A DNA stretch of 64,000 nt, from assembly GCA_016714535.1 (NCBI GenBank), contig JADKDR010000012.1, positions 124,001-188,000 of the forward strand, given 5' to 3'. Below, piece by piece: positions 35,990 to 46,721 of this stretch (the stretch's first letter is position 1; the number at the start of each line of letters is the position of its first letter). Source of the DNA: Bacteroidota bacterium. Its GTDB lineage: Bacteria > Bacteroidota > Bacteroidia > AKYH767-A > OLB10. The position numbers and the translations under genes were made by a program. The notes under the pieces are model-generated. The model was not told the DNA's origin, ran no database searches, and saw nothing but the letters and a program-made list of their open reading frames with translations.

Positions 35990-36931
35990 TTATTTAAACA
36001 TTCCCGATTTGATAAGAAGTTGAATGCCCTGCTCCAGCGAAGTCATAGGCCTTCTCATTAATTCTTTCATTTTACTGTTATCGGGTTTTCTGCGGGTCAT
36101 ATCGCCTTCTTTAAGCGCGTGTGTATGTACAATTTTCGACTTCGAGTTGGTTAGTTTTACAATGATGTTAGCTAATTCAAGAATGGTAATTTCATTATCG
36201 CTACCAACATTAATAACATCGTTTATAAACTTGTTTTGATAAAAAGCATTTGTGCATGCCTCAATATTATCTTCTATGTAGCAAAAGGTGCGGGTTTGCA
36301 TTCCATCGCCATAAATAACGATGTCCTTACCTTTAAGGGCCGCTGCAATAAATTTACTCATAACAAAATCAACACTTTGTCGTGGTCCATACGTATTGAA
36401 AAATCGGAAAATAGTAAAGTCAAGATCAAACTCTTGTTTGTAGCTGCGCAGGTATGCCTCGCCAACATTTTTTACAATGGCATACGGAAGGCGTGAGTTT
36501 AGCGGTGTGGTAAGCTCATTCTGAGGAAACTCTACCGGCTCGCCATACACTTCGCTCGATGATGAAAAGTAAACACGACTTACTCCTGTATTTTTTGACA
36601 GGTTGAGCACATTGCGTATTCCCTGCAAATCGTTTAGTACCATCACGGGATTATCCAAGGTGCGCTTTACTCCTACCACTGCAGCATAATGAAAAACATA
36701 ATCGAATTGATACGCATAAAATATACTTGCGAGGTCGTTAAAATCATTTGCATCTGCTTTAATAAATTTCAGGTTGGCATGCCTATGCAAATTCAGATTT
36801 TGAGCATGTCCGGTTAAAAAATTATCAACGGCAACTACGGTGTTATTTTTATTATCGGCTAGTTTTTCGGTAAGCCAGCTGCCAACAAAACCGGCAGCAC
36901 CTGTAACTAATATTTTATTTTTCTCACTCAT
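35990..36931 (-). CDS. NAD-dependent sugar epimerase/dehydratase (extended SDR)
   Basis: 313 residues from the ATG at 36931 (MSEKNKILVTGAAGFVG); the frame extends upstream into rfbA but that start is unlikely. GAAGFVG at 11-17 is the NAD-binding loop, and Tyr150/Lys154 in YAIVK form the catalytic pair. The FRFFNTYGPRQ and FCYIEDN segments resemble UDP-glucuronate decarboxylases and NDP-sugar epimerases. It follows rfbA by 20 bases and probably supplies an activated sugar for surface polysaccharide. Exact reaction unresolved. Confidence 0.87.
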   Translation of the reverse strand: MSEKNKILVTGAAGFVGSWLTEKLADNKNNTVVAVDNFLTGHAQNLNLHRHANLKFIKADANDFNDLASIFYAYQFDYVFHYAAVVGVKRTLDNPVMVLNDLQGIRNVLNLSKNTGVSRVYFSSSSEVYGEPVEFPQNELTTPLNSRLPYAIVKNVGEAYLRSYKQEFDLDFTIFRFFNTYGPRQSVDFVMSKFIAAALKGKDIVIYGDGMQTRTFCYIEDNIEACTNAFYQNKFINDVINVGSDNEITILELANIIVKLTNSKSKIVHTHALKEGDMTRRKPDNSKMKELMRRPMTSLEQGIQLLIKSGMFK

Positions 36932-36951
36932 ACTTATTGTAATTTGATTTT

Positions 36952-37815
36952 TTAATTCTCGCTTATTTCCATAAGGTATTGTCCATATCCGCTCTTCACT
37001 AATGGAAGAGCAATTTGCTTCAACTGGGTCAGGTCTATATATCCCATGCGGTAGGCAACTTCTTCTATACAACCAATTTTTAAACCTTGCCGTTCTTCAA
37101 TTACTTGAACAAACTGCCCTGCCTGCATGAGCGATGCAAACGTGCCGGTGTCTAACCAGGCAGTACCCCGGTCCAATATACCTACTTTCAATTTGCCACG
37201 TTCGAGGTAAACTTTGTTTACATCGGTAATTTCATATTCTCCGCGTGCACTTGGCTGTAAGTTGGCAGCTATATCTACAACTTCATTATCGTAAAAATAC
37301 AGGCCGGGTACGGCATAATTCGATTTGGGGTGCTGCGGCTTTTCTTCAATCGATATGGCTTTTTTATGATTGTCAAATTCAACTACACCATAACGTTCGG
37401 GGTCGCTAACGTGGTAGGCAAAAACTACTCCTCCTTGTGGATTTTTATTTTCTTGCAACAACCTGCCTAACCCGCCACCATAAAAAATATTGTCTCCCAA
37501 AATTAATGCCACTGCATCGCTACCAATAAAATCTTTGCCAATTACAAATGCCTGTGCAAGACCATTGGGCACCGCTTGTTCGGCATAGCTGAACTTGCAA
37601 CCCAACTGCTGGCCGGTGCCAAATAATTTTTTAAAAAGCGGCAAGTCGTGTGGGGTGCTAATAATTAATATCTCATTTATGCCTGCCATCATCAGAACTG
37701 ATAGCGGGTAGTAAATCATTGGCTTATCATACACCGGCATGAGTTGCTTGCTCATTGCTAACGTAAGCGGATGCAGACGCGTACCTGAACCTCCGGCTAA
37801 TATTATTCCTTTCAT
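36952..37815 (-). CDS. rfbA: Glucose-1-phosphate thymidylyltransferase
   Basis: 287 residues from the ATG at 37815 (MKGIILAGGSGTRLHPLT), the canonical start; an upstream extension of 29 codons is unlikely. GGSGTRL binds the nucleotide, SKQLMPVYDKPMIYYPLS follows, and ALILGDNIFYG carries the metal-binding Asp. It makes dTDP-glucose, the entry to dTDP-rhamnose and other deoxysugars. The usual rfbB, rfbC and rfbD are not in the window. It is followed by a sugar SDR in the same direction. Confidence 0.95.
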   Translation of the reverse strand: MKGIILAGGSGTRLHPLTLAMSKQLMPVYDKPMIYYPLSVLMMAGINEILIISTPHDLPLFKKLFGTGQQLGCKFSYAEQAVPNGLAQAFVIGKDFIGSDAVALILGDNIFYGGGLGRLLQENKNPQGGVVFAYHVSDPERYGVVEFDNHKKAISIEEKPQHPKSNYAVPGLYFYDNEVVDIAANLQPSARGEYEITDVNKVYLERGKLKVGILDRGTAWLDTGTFASLMQAGQFVQVIEERQGLKIGCIEEVAYRMGYIDLTQLKQIALPLVKSGYGQYLMEISEN

Positions 37816-37854
37816 TTGTTTATGTAAGGTAGCAAACATACAAAGTAAAAGCAC

Positions 37855-37885
37855 AAAAAAAACCGGAAGCAAATTTTGCTTCCGG
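37855..37885 (-). terminator. Terminator of the DUF4197 gene
   Basis: An inverted repeat with 11-base arms (CCGGAAGCAAA / TTTGCTTCCGG, 37863-37885) is followed on the minus strand by GG and eight T's. It lies 26 bases beyond the stop of the 37911-38633 gene and upstream of rfbA. Confidence 0.85.
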
Positions 37886-37910
37886 CTTCTGATACAAACC
37901 ACACTAAACT

Positions 37911-38633
37911 TTATCCCTTTTTTCCAAAAACCTTTTTTAGCAAGTCGCTAACTTGTGCCATAGGGTCTTTGCGGATTTTGGTTTCTTCCTGTGCTATGAG
38001 TTTAAACAAGCCTTCGATGGCCTTACCTGTAACATAATTCTCCAGATTGGGATTTACCTTTTTTGCTAATGGAATTTTATTGTACTTGGTAGCAAGGGGG
38101 TTCCAGTATTTGGTAATTTGAACCTTGCTCAACGATGCTTTTACAATTGGAGTAAAAGCGGCAAGCAACTGTGCATTGGTTCCCTTTTGCAAAAATCGTG
38201 TGGCGGCATCATCGTTGCCGTTCAATATTTGCAGACCATCGTTAATAGTAATTTTCTTAATAGCATCTAAAAAAATAGGAGCAGCACTTTTACTGGCATC
38301 CTCAGCTGCACGGTTAAGTTGCATAACAAAAACATCTACTTGCTTCCCTGCACCTACCTTACGCAACATGGCTTCCATGTTTTTGGCTTCGGGTGGCATC
38401 AAGATTTTAATAAGCGTATTTTTAAAAAATCCATCTGTTTTGCTTGCCTTGGAGCTTCCGTTATTGGCTCCTACTGTTAAGGCTTCGCGTAAGCCTTTTA
38501 TTACCTCATCGTTGCTGAGGTTGTTGCCATTAAATACGCCTGAGGCGGTATTAATAATGTCCTTTATAGTTTGTGCTTTTCCTTCATTTATAAAGAGGGA
38601 TAAAACTAAAACAGCTAAAAATATTCTTTTCAT
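37911..38633 (-). CDS. DUF4197 family exported protein
   Basis: 240 residues with a signal peptide ending near NEGKAQ. The body (LSNDEVIKGLREALTVGANN, FFKNTLIKILMPPEAKNM, ITKYWNPLATKYNKIP) is typical of DUF4197, an all-helical periplasmic family of unknown function. Length is normal. It has its own terminator downstream and appears to be a single-gene unit. Confidence 0.85.
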   Translation of the reverse strand: MKRIFLAVLVLSLFINEGKAQTIKDIINTASGVFNGNNLSNDEVIKGLREALTVGANNGSSKASKTDGFFKNTLIKILMPPEAKNMEAMLRKVGAGKQVDVFVMQLNRAAEDASKSAAPIFLDAIKKITINDGLQILNGNDDAATRFLQKGTNAQLLAAFTPIVKASLSKVQITKYWNPLATKYNKIPLAKKVNPNLENYVTGKAIEGLFKLIAQEETKIRKDPMAQVSDLLKKVFGKKG

Positions 38634-38752
38634 ATGCGATAACGTTTTTAATTAGTTAATTATGTGGGGAGCAATTATACTGCCATCGGTTATGTTAATT
38701 GTGAATGGACTATGAACCGGGAAGCACACAAAATTATACTTTTGCATTTATT

Positions 38753-39265
38753 ATGGAAGAAGGAATTATCAATAAAGTACAAGAAAGCGGAATAATCACA
38801 ATAAACCTGGATGACTATTATCAATCGGGAGAGCGTGTGCAATATGACCTTAGACAAAATCTGGTAGAAGATGTATTGTTGCGCGAAAAAGATTTTCGCG
38901 CTTTTATCAAAGAAAATGATTGGAGTAGCTATCAGGATAAATTAGTGGCCATCCATTGCAGTGTCGATGCGGTAATACCTCAGTGGGCATATATGCTGCT
39001 TGCCAGCGCCTTGCAGCCATATGCAAAGGTTGTGGTGGCAGGCAACATAGAACAACTTGAACATTTTCTTATACAACAATCGTTACAATCTATTAACCCC
39101 GAAGATTACAAGGACAAGCGTGTAGTAATTAAAGGTTGCGGAAAATATGATTTGCCCCTAAGTGCACTAACCGTATTAGTGACTCTGCTCCAGCCTGTTG
39201 CCAAGAGCATTATGTATGGTGAGCCTTGCAGCACAGTGCCGGTGTATAAGAGGCAGGTTTTATAA
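38753..39265 (+). CDS. DUF2480 family protein
   Basis: 170 residues from the ATG at 38753 (MEEGIINKVQESGIITINL), the family's usual start; the frame begins 16 codons earlier. It resembles DUF2480, a small cytosolic Bacteroidota family of unknown function; IPQWAYMLLASALQPYA and VVIKGCGKYDLPLSALTVL look typical. A TACTTTTG box (38737-38744) sits only 8 bases before this ATG. Confidence 0.8.
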   Translation: MEEGIINKVQESGIITINLDDYYQSGERVQYDLRQNLVEDVLLREKDFRAFIKENDWSSYQDKLVAIHCSVDAVIPQWAYMLLASALQPYAKVVVAGNIEQLEHFLIQQSLQSINPEDYKDKRVVIKGCGKYDLPLSALTVLVTLLQPVAKSIMYGEPCSTVPVYKRQVL

Positions 39266-39647
39266 TCATACCAGCGTAGTAATTCGGGTCTATTTATTTT
39301 TTCTAAGAAATGACTAGTGCAAACAGTAATTAAAGCCGGCATATTCACTTTAATCCCTTAGCTGTAGTGCGCATTTATTTTGTTTTTCATTTTGTAGTAA
39401 AAAAATGGAGAAGAAAATCATATAATTTAGAATGTATGCTTTTTCATTTGATTGTGTTTCGTTAAGCTAATCAGAGATGAATTGGATTCATTTATAAGTA
39501 AGACCAATTCATAATACGAGAGTATGGTGGTCACAGCAGATGCAAAATAGAAGTAAATTAAATTGGTTGAAAAATAAATAATAGCGTACTAATAAGTAAT
39601 GGGCAGGTATTAGCAAACCCCAAGCAAGTTGGAGGGAGTGTTGTTGC

Positions 39648-39916
39648 TTATTCGGGTCTTAATTTTTTTATGAAATACCGGCTGCCAATTAATGATTCTT
39701 CTGACACATCTTTATTATTTTTATAATCACCAAATATGGAATTCGTATAATTTGAACCATACTTGAAGCCAATAAAATCATAGCTTTATTGTAATTTATG
39801 ATTCGCCTTTGAGCTAATTGCAAGAGTTCCGCCTTTAAGATTTACGAAGCTCTTTACTTTGCCCGTCTCCTATACTACTATTGAATCAATGAATTCAAAA
39901 ATCTGAAGTGCTTTTT
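39648..39916 (-). pseudogene. Decayed gene fragment of unknown family
   Basis: One minus-strand frame stays protein-like for nearly 90 codons, interrupted by one TAG and one TAA. It reads ALQIFEFIDSIVV, stop, ETGKVKSFVNLKGGTLAISS, KANHKLQ, stop, SYDFIGFKYGSNYTNS, IFGDYKNNKDVSEESLIG and SRYFIKKLRPE, then stop. No start codon or known domain is evident. The even amino-acid composition and Tyr/Phe/Gly spacing suggest a former coding sequence rather than chance. It lies just upstream of the broken giant surface gene. Confidence 0.4.
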
Positions 39917-40047
39917 AAGCATAATAATGATGGGACTTAGTTTGCATTGGTTAAATAATATTGAGATGATTAACAAAGTTGCTGTCTGCTTAAATACGAT
40001 TTAACAAAAATTATTTATTAAAAAGTATGCCTCTTTAAAATAAAAAT

Positions 40048-40055
40048 TATATTTG
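40048..40055 (+). promoter_or_regulatory. -7 box upstream of the giant T9SS gene
   Basis: TATATTTG, identical to the box in the duplicated cassette at 49853 and 51774, lies 147 bases before the ATG at 40202, implying a long 5' leader if used. Confidence 0.35.
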
Positions 40056-40201
40056 CATTAGACTAATAACTAAAAAACTTACATGTGCCTTCATTAAATA
40101 CAATATCAATAAAAGCAGTTTTAGGTTTTTTCACGCAAACGATATCAATACTCAAGTATCATATTATTTATTTTAGTTTAACAATTTAACACCTCCGTAT
40201 T

Positions 40202-43200
40202 ATGAAAAAAAATCAATCGTTTTTAGTTTTCTTTATCGTGCAATTTGTTTGCTGTAGTTATTTTATTAACTCCGCTGCTGCTGCCCCCCCCCCCGCAAAA
40301 TAATTGTAGTAGCAATCCTGCTTTAATTGGAATATGCGATGAAGATGGTGCCACAATTCAAGTATCGATAGCCCAAGATGTTACTAATTGGAAAATGGCT
40401 TTATCAATAACTGACAATCAAGTAACAGTCTTTCCTGATGGAAGCAACAATTTTCCGGAATGCACTGGTACAAATCTCCAAAATGCAAAAATGCCTTTCG
40501 ATATAGAAATTATAAGTTCGGGAATTAATATGAACCAAAACGGAAATGAATATACTTTTTCTCGAAGCACCACGGGGCCGATTACATTTGAAATAAAAAT
40601 AAAGCTAGATTGCTCTTTATCTAAATTTATAAAAGACCCAATGGCATTTCAATATACATACAGCAATGCGACATTTTACCTAAAACACGTCTGGCAACAA
40701 AAGGTGCAGGGCAATTATATTGCGCTATGTGATGGCAGTATAGCCATAGACCAAACACAAATTAATGAAAACAATGGTACGGCATACAATAATGCAATAG
40801 ATATTGGATATAATGAAACCAAATTTTTATTATTTAAATACATGTATAAAGCGGCAATTAATGGAGCAGACATGGCATTAGCATTTGGTATGCAGGCTAA
40901 TGGAACAGTTTGTAACAATTTGCCATTTAGCATTGATAGATTGCGATATTCGATAGATGCGGGACAGAATTGGGTGGCGTTAACAACGGGAAATTCCGTT
41001 ACTTGGGTTGAAGCGCTTACGGGTGATAACGAGCTGTGGGTAGAAGTCGAAATAACAATGAATGAATGTGCTAATAATTGTGACAATAATGATATTGTTG
41101 CCACATTGTCTTATGGTTGTGATCAAGCAACATATAGCAGCCAAAATTTTTGTACAGAATGCGATGAGTTAATTACGACTTTTGTAAATTTTGAAAATAA
41201 AGAACCTGCCATTGAATATGAGCGCATAAGTCCTGTGGATTTAAATACTACTTTAACCAATAATGACAAAATATTGTATGAACACCCATATGATGTAAGT
41301 TGCGAGGGTAATGGCGTTGCATGGCAATATAAAGTTGTAAACACCGGAAGTGTTACAGCAAAATATATTAAGGTTACAGTACAAGAGCCTATACAAAATG
41401 CTGGTTTAATATTAATGGATGGTGGCGTTGAAGCTGATTTTATAGATGCTAATGCAACGAATGCAAGTATCGATAACTTCACTACTATTGGATATACAGG
41501 CACTTTGCCGGCATGTAGCCTTCAATTACAGCAATATAATCCAATATCAGGCTTTAGTTTTGAAATATTGGAATTGAAACCTAATGATTATGTTTTGGTG
41601 AATTTTAAAACCAGAAAATGCTGCGCAAAAGACAATGTAGATTTTGAAAATCTTTTTAATAATCCTAAAAATTATAACCAGTTTTATTTAACCTTCATTA
41701 CGCTAGGAATTTGTAGTGATAAGTTTGTGCCTAAAGCGACAAACAATGATAATATCTTATCTAGTGGTGCTGGAATAAGTACTTATCGAACTCAAGATTC
41801 TAAGCCAGAGGATATCAATATGAAAACCACTTTTTTTCCAAGCATGAGTAATACCATTGTTTTTCCTGCGAATGAATACACACAGCCCAATTGTAGTTTA
41901 AAATCAGCAAGCGTGATACCCAATGTAATAAATGTAAACGACTTTGTTGGCAATATAGGAACACTGAACGAATACGATTTACAGGCATTGGGTTATGAGG
42001 GTCTATTGCAAGGCCCATCCCCCTTTAAGCCCGATTATAAATCCAGCATAAAGTTGAAATATGCGTATTTAAAAGTAAAGATTACGTGTGAATCAGGATT
42101 GCAAATGGACGTAAGCAACAGCAATATAAGTTTTGCCACAAAATATGATTTCATCCCCTACTTTATAAGTGGCGCAATAAAGTGGGTGCCAAATTACAGT
42201 GTAGCAATTGAACCTTCTTTTAATTGCTCACTGAGTCACTCCTATTTATTTTTTTTCAGAATGGATGACTTGCTTCAAAACTCGGCTTGGGGAACCATTA
42301 CCCCAAACCCTATTACATTTATTGAAAACAGTGCTTTCAGGTTTAATATGTTTCCTTGTTGCACGCTGGATGGAGGTAACGTAGGAGGTACAGATGCAGG
42401 AAAGTATAAAGTAGAATTCTCCATGCTTGGCAATTGTGGTAATAACCCTCCAGACATAAATGCAATAAATTATAATAGCCCTTTATTTTGTTGGCTTCCA
42501 TTGAAACGTGAAGAAGATCGAGTGCAAATTAATTGCCCAGGATGTTTTGCTCCGGGTCTCATAACAGAAAACTACTATATGCGAAGAACCAATTTAGGCT
42601 ACAAAGATGCAAACGACAATCAACTTGCCGATTTAAGCTCTACCAAAATTACTTATGCACCTACTATTGCAGCCGGCCAAGCTAACTATACTAACTTTGA
42701 CTTGCTAACCCACAGTGCTGTAACACATGGTGATGAGGTAGAAGACCATTTTGTATCGTACTTTAAGGATGGGGATAATGGTGCAGGCAACTATAATTAT
42801 GCAACCATGACGAGCAATCAGGCATCTCTAAAATGCTTACAAATATTGCGCAAAATACCTAGTGCCGGTTCAGCAGATATGAACTTGCAAGTGACAGGTT
42901 TCGACTTTTATATTGATGATGTTAACAGTGTTAGTACCAACTGCGTTGATTGCGATAAATTTGAAAGTTATACAGGCTATGAAACGAAATTTGTAATGCA
43001 GGTAAATGATATGGCTGCCGCATTCAACATTAATATTAATTTAATGGAGCAAGACGGAAATGGCAACTATTTATTTACCATAAATGATTTTGATATTGCT
43101 AACGGAAAATCAAATGCGAATCATTTCTTTTCTCAATCAGCAAATAACACTACCACTTATCATTCGACCTTCCCAAGTAGTAATTATAAATATGCAGTGG

Positions 43201-44633
43201 ACGAAAGATACCGTTTAGTAATAAGGTATCGAGCTTGTGGCAATATCGTATCCTTAGAAAATTATATTAATGCCATTACAAAAGCAGAAATTGAAAACGA
43301 TGCTTATCTAATAGGAACAAAATTGTCCTTAATAGACGCATTAGGTTTTGGTTATCCAAAAATGCCTAACAATATTGAACTAGCGTGCATGGAGCCACAG
43401 CATTGGACATTTAACGGGATTGACCCGTGTACAAATGCAAATTCCGTAACACCAGTTGACCAAAGTTTTGCTAATGCTTACAAATTCAAATGTGAAGTGT
43501 ACGGGTGTAAAATATATTTTATTTCAACAGGTGTTTCGGCACATACTAAATATTGGACATCAGGTTGCGATGCAAATTTAGAGACCAAAACTGTTAGCAC
43601 ATTAGGAGACCCAACCAATGATTGTTTTGCATTTGAAGTAAAGCCCCCACCTTTTATTGAAACCAATTGGCATTATAACTTACCATCATTGCTTGATTAT
43701 ACACATACCATATCAACATTTCGCGCGTGGGACAAAGCAGGCAACCTTTCAAATTCGTATACATCTACCATTTCTCCGGGTAATAATTTTATTGATATTA
43801 AATTGACAGATAATAATGGAGCCAACCAATTTTTTGATGATTATGTTATTGCGGATGAAAACTTTTCATTTTTAAACCCACGCATTCATGATCAAAGAAG
43901 TACCATGTTTGTAAAGTCCGTGTTTGCACAAAAAACTTGTACACCCCAACTTGCAACATATATTTATACTGATTTGGATGCTAATGTTCATTTTATTGAA
44001 AGTAATGCTGCAAATACTATGTGTGCACTTAGCTTTGATAAAAATATTATTCCTACAGATCCACCTGTGCCAAACAAATGGAAAGCTGTCAATCCAAATG
44101 TAGCATTAAAAATACTACCACCAACAGATGATATCGACACCAAAAAAGTAACATGGACATTTACAATTACAAATGATAACACATCAGGTAATCATTCAAA
44201 CGCTCCATTTGTTTTTTTAACAATGCCACCAGCTATGACTTCGCATTTTATAAATATTGCTCTCACTCAACTTAATTACAATAGTGTTGCTGTACCTCCA
44301 CCATTAATTAATAACAGTGAATTTCAATTGGGATTGTTAGAAACTGATGGCGTATATACAGGCACAATAGAAGCGGACTACGCTCCTTGTTTTACGGCAA
44401 ACCATTTGCAGCTTGATTTTAGCGCGCGTTGGGCATGTTTATCAAATGGTCCTGCATGTACTCCACCTTCCACAAGTAGCAGTATCTTAACTAATTCACC
44501 AACTCAAATTCTTGTAACACTTAATAACCCCAACAGCACCTTTACTTTGTGTAGCGCAAACAATACTTTGGCGGCTGATTTCACAAATTATTCGGGAAAA
44601 CAATGCTGTGTTTCCGCAAGATATAGTACTTAA
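40202..44633 (+). CDS. Giant T9SS protein, fragment 1 (signal peptide and long N-terminal region)
   Basis: From the ATG at 40202 the frame encodes a signal peptide and runs into an 11-C tract where it shifts; after the tract the frame reads PQNNCSSNPALIGICDEDG and continues to a TAA at 44633. With 10 C's the two join as AAAAPPPQNN. The region is rich in Asn, Thr and Cys pairs and resembles repetitive Ig-like surface modules. I recognise no catalytic motif. The TTG at 40245 that opens the main frame cuts the signal peptide and is not a credible start. Confidence 0.65.
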
Positions 44634-46032
44634 TACCAACAACGGCATTTTTAATATCACAGGGTGTGAAATTACCGATTGCAATGGTGGCTCCCCACAG
44701 TCGGTAATGCCCGTAAATAATATTATTTTAGCCACTGATGTAAATGCCGCCTTAACTAATTTGGGATTAATTGACCAAACCGGATTATACTTAATAAATG
44801 GCGCATGCTTTAGTGTAAACTTAGTATACGAAATTAATTGCACCAGTATATCGCCCCTTGCACCACCAAATATTACTTTTAATTACCTTAATTACTGTGG
44901 CGACCTTAAAAGTGCTAAGGCTAACTTTTTGCCTATTCCACGTGATTTTGATAATCCAAGTATTTGCACCGATTGCTACACTATTGTAAAATCTGCAAAC
45001 CCCGGTAGTGCAGTTATCAATCAAGAAACTGTAACGTATACAATAACTGTTACAAGCTTTAATGGTGCATCTACAACTGTTTCATTAAATGACGATATAC
45101 TTTCTTTAGGCTCATATAGCGGCTACATGGGGCCAGTTTTTCCTATCAACAATTTAAACTTTTCAGGCTGGCAGGCAGTTTCTACCACTACTTATTCTCT
45201 TACTTGGATAAGCCCAACACCAATTGTCAATATTAAGAATACTGCCACATTAAGTACAGGTTTAACTGCACTCCAAAGCGATACCGCAAATGTACTATTA
45301 CTTACTGATTGCGATGCCACTGGAATTGGTGTTATAGGCACCAATGCACAATCAATATCATACATGAGCAATGCTGCAGTAGCTGCAGCATCGAGTAATA
45401 ATACTGTACTCATAAGAGGAACTTTATATTTAGATAATCCTGTAAACAATTTTTCATTCGCCAACAAAACTTTTATTATGGGTGCCGGTGCCGAAATAAT
45501 ATTGCCGGAATATAAAATCTTAACCATGAAAAATTGTACTTTGAGTGCTTGCAATAAAATGTGGAAAGGTATTACACAAACATACAATGCCAACAATACA
45601 GGCTGCATGCTTAGCATGGCTAACTGCATAGTTGAAGATACGCAATATGGCATCACATTAAATGACTATTGCTTTGGCATGTTTCAACAATGCACTTTCA
45701 ACAATAATTTTGTAAGCATTTATATTCCAGTGCCAGTATCAGCACAAGTAGATGCAATGAACCAAAACCTATTGATAGTAGATAATTGCATTTTTAAATC
45801 CACAGCACCATTAGCTACAAACTATGCTAGTCAAACACCAACAGCACTTGTAAAACCGCTTGCAGGCATACTTATCAACTCGGCCGATTTTCAAAATTGC
45901 ACTTTTAATGGTTTCGATGGTTTGAGCAATGGAATAATTTCCTACCGCAGTAATTTAACTCCGCGCGATTGCTGGTTTCACAACATTGCACCTTATAGCA
46001 ATCAGTACAGCGATTTTACAAAGGATTTTTAA
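44608..46032 (+). CDS. Giant T9SS protein, fragment 2 (DUF11-like and beta-helix part)
   Basis: Continues fragment 1 in the +1 frame (FTNYSGNNAVFPQDIVL if one A is removed). YTIVKSANPGSAVINQETVT and the following SLNDDILSLGSY strand resemble DUF11 domains. Then comes a region of regularly spaced hydrophobic strands (MANCIVEDTQYGITLND, MFQQCTFNNNFVSIYI, LIVDNCIFKSTA) typical of right-handed parallel beta-helices as in NosD/pectate-lyase-like proteins. The frame ends at TAA where one T too many follows KDF. Confidence 0.65.
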   Translation: MFPQDIVLNTNNGIFNITGCEITDCNGGSPQSVMPVNNIILATDVNAALTNLGLIDQTGLYLINGACFSVNLVYEINCTSISPLAPPNITFNYLNYCGDLKSAKANFLPIPRDFDNPSICTDCYTIVKSANPGSAVINQETVTYTITVTSFNGASTTVSLNDDILSLGSYSGYMGPVFPINNLNFSGWQAVSTTTYSLTWISPTPIVNIKNTATLSTGLTALQSDTANVLLLTDCDATGIGVIGTNAQSISYMSNAAVAAASSNNTVLIRGTLYLDNPVNNFSFANKTFIMGAGAEIILPEYKILTMKNCTLSACNKMWKGITQTYNANNTGCMLSMANCIVEDTQYGITLNDYCFGMFQQCTFNNNFVSIYIPVPVSAQVDAMNQNLLIVDNCIFKSTAPLATNYASQTPTALVKPLAGILINSADFQNCTFNGFDGLSNGIISYRSNLTPRDCWFHNIAPYSNQYSDFTKDF

Positions 46033-46390
46033 TGCAGACTATAACGGCAGTGGTATCTATTGCCAAAGCGGACGTACTTTTTCTACATTGCATCAAACCG
46101 GACTTGGCAAACAAGGTAATTACAGTTTTAATAACTGTATCTATGCAATATTTGCCGATAGAATGAATATAGAATCTTCGCAAAATAATATGACAAATGT
46201 TGCAAAAGGATACCGAATTACAGCTGGGCAAGGCTGCAATATGCAGGTGTACGACAACACTATTGATGCGCAGCACGATGGCATGCAACTATTGCAAAAT
46301 GATGGCGCATCAAGGCTTGCTGTGCATAACAACACCATCACGTTTGGCGATAATTTATTGGGCACAATATGCAGGAGTGCGTGTTTATGA
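45986..46390 (+). CDS. Giant T9SS protein, fragment 3 (beta-helix)
   Basis: From about 46026 the frame continues the beta-helix: FNADYNGSGIYCQSGRTFST, KGYRITAGQGCNMQVYDNTI and RLAVHNNTITFGDN. It stops after GTICRSACL; removal of one T near 46350 would join it to YWAQYAGVRVYEANGKG in the next frame. The first codons of the frame (before 46026) overlap fragment 2 and are not coding. Confidence 0.5.
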   Translation: MHLIAISTAILQRIFNADYNGSGIYCQSGRTFSTLHQTGLGKQGNYSFNNCIYAIFADRMNIESSQNNMTNVAKGYRITAGQGCNMQVYDNTIDAQHDGMQLLQNDGASRLAVHNNTITFGDNLLGTICRSACL

Positions 46391-46661
46391 AGCCAATGGC
46401 AAAGGAGCAAATACTTTATCATACATTACAAATAATAATATCACACACAGATTAGGTGCAAACTCTGCATACAATGGTATAGACATGATGTCTGCAAACA
46501 GATGGAGTATTGCAAATAATTACATTACGCTTACCGATAACAATACAAACAAAAATGGAATATTGGTAAAAGATGGCGAGTCTGCAACTATAGGCTGTAA
46601 CCATATGAAGGCAATGCTGTGTATGGCAACATCGACCAAAGTGCTATCACTTCTTTTATAG
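46353..46661 (+). CDS. Giant T9SS protein, fragment 4 (beta-helix)
   Basis: The coding part of this frame reads YWAQYAGVRVYEANGKG, NTLSYITNNNITHRLGANS, RWSIANNYITLTDNNTN and GILVKDGESATIGCNH, more beta-helix rungs. After GCNH the frame leaves the protein-like sequence (about 46605) and three single-base losses are needed to reach ACNYTDKTEYGVLVMASPN at 46690-46730. Confidence 0.45.
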   Translation: MYWAQYAGVRVYEANGKGANTLSYITNNNITHRLGANSAYNGIDMMSANRWSIANNYITLTDNNTNKNGILVKDGESATIGCNHMKAMLCMATSTKVLSLLL

Positions 46662-46721
46662 TGCAACGGTGTAACCATAGCTTGCAACTACACCGACAAA
46701 ACCGAATATGGTGTTCTTGTT

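Larger units (their letters stand above)
39266..40201. other. 936-base gap without an intact gene
   Basis: The stretch is AT-rich and closed by stops in all frames except for the coding-like remnant at 39648-39916 (minus). A TATATTTG box at 40048-40055 probably serves the giant gene. I see no tRNA, repeat array or terminator here. Confidence 0.6.

Noticed and set aside
39266..40201. tRNA or other structured RNA in the long gap
   Set aside because: No cloverleaf-like arms or conserved T-loop sequence were found by eye.
40245..40247. TTG as the true start of the giant gene's main frame
   Set aside because: It lies inside the signal-peptide coding region of the ATG at 40202; the main frame is explained by one extra C in the 11-C tract.
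44496..45656. Minus-strand ORFs within the giant gene
   Set aside because: Antisense shadows of the DUF11/beta-helix coding region, which matches known domain patterns on the plus strand.
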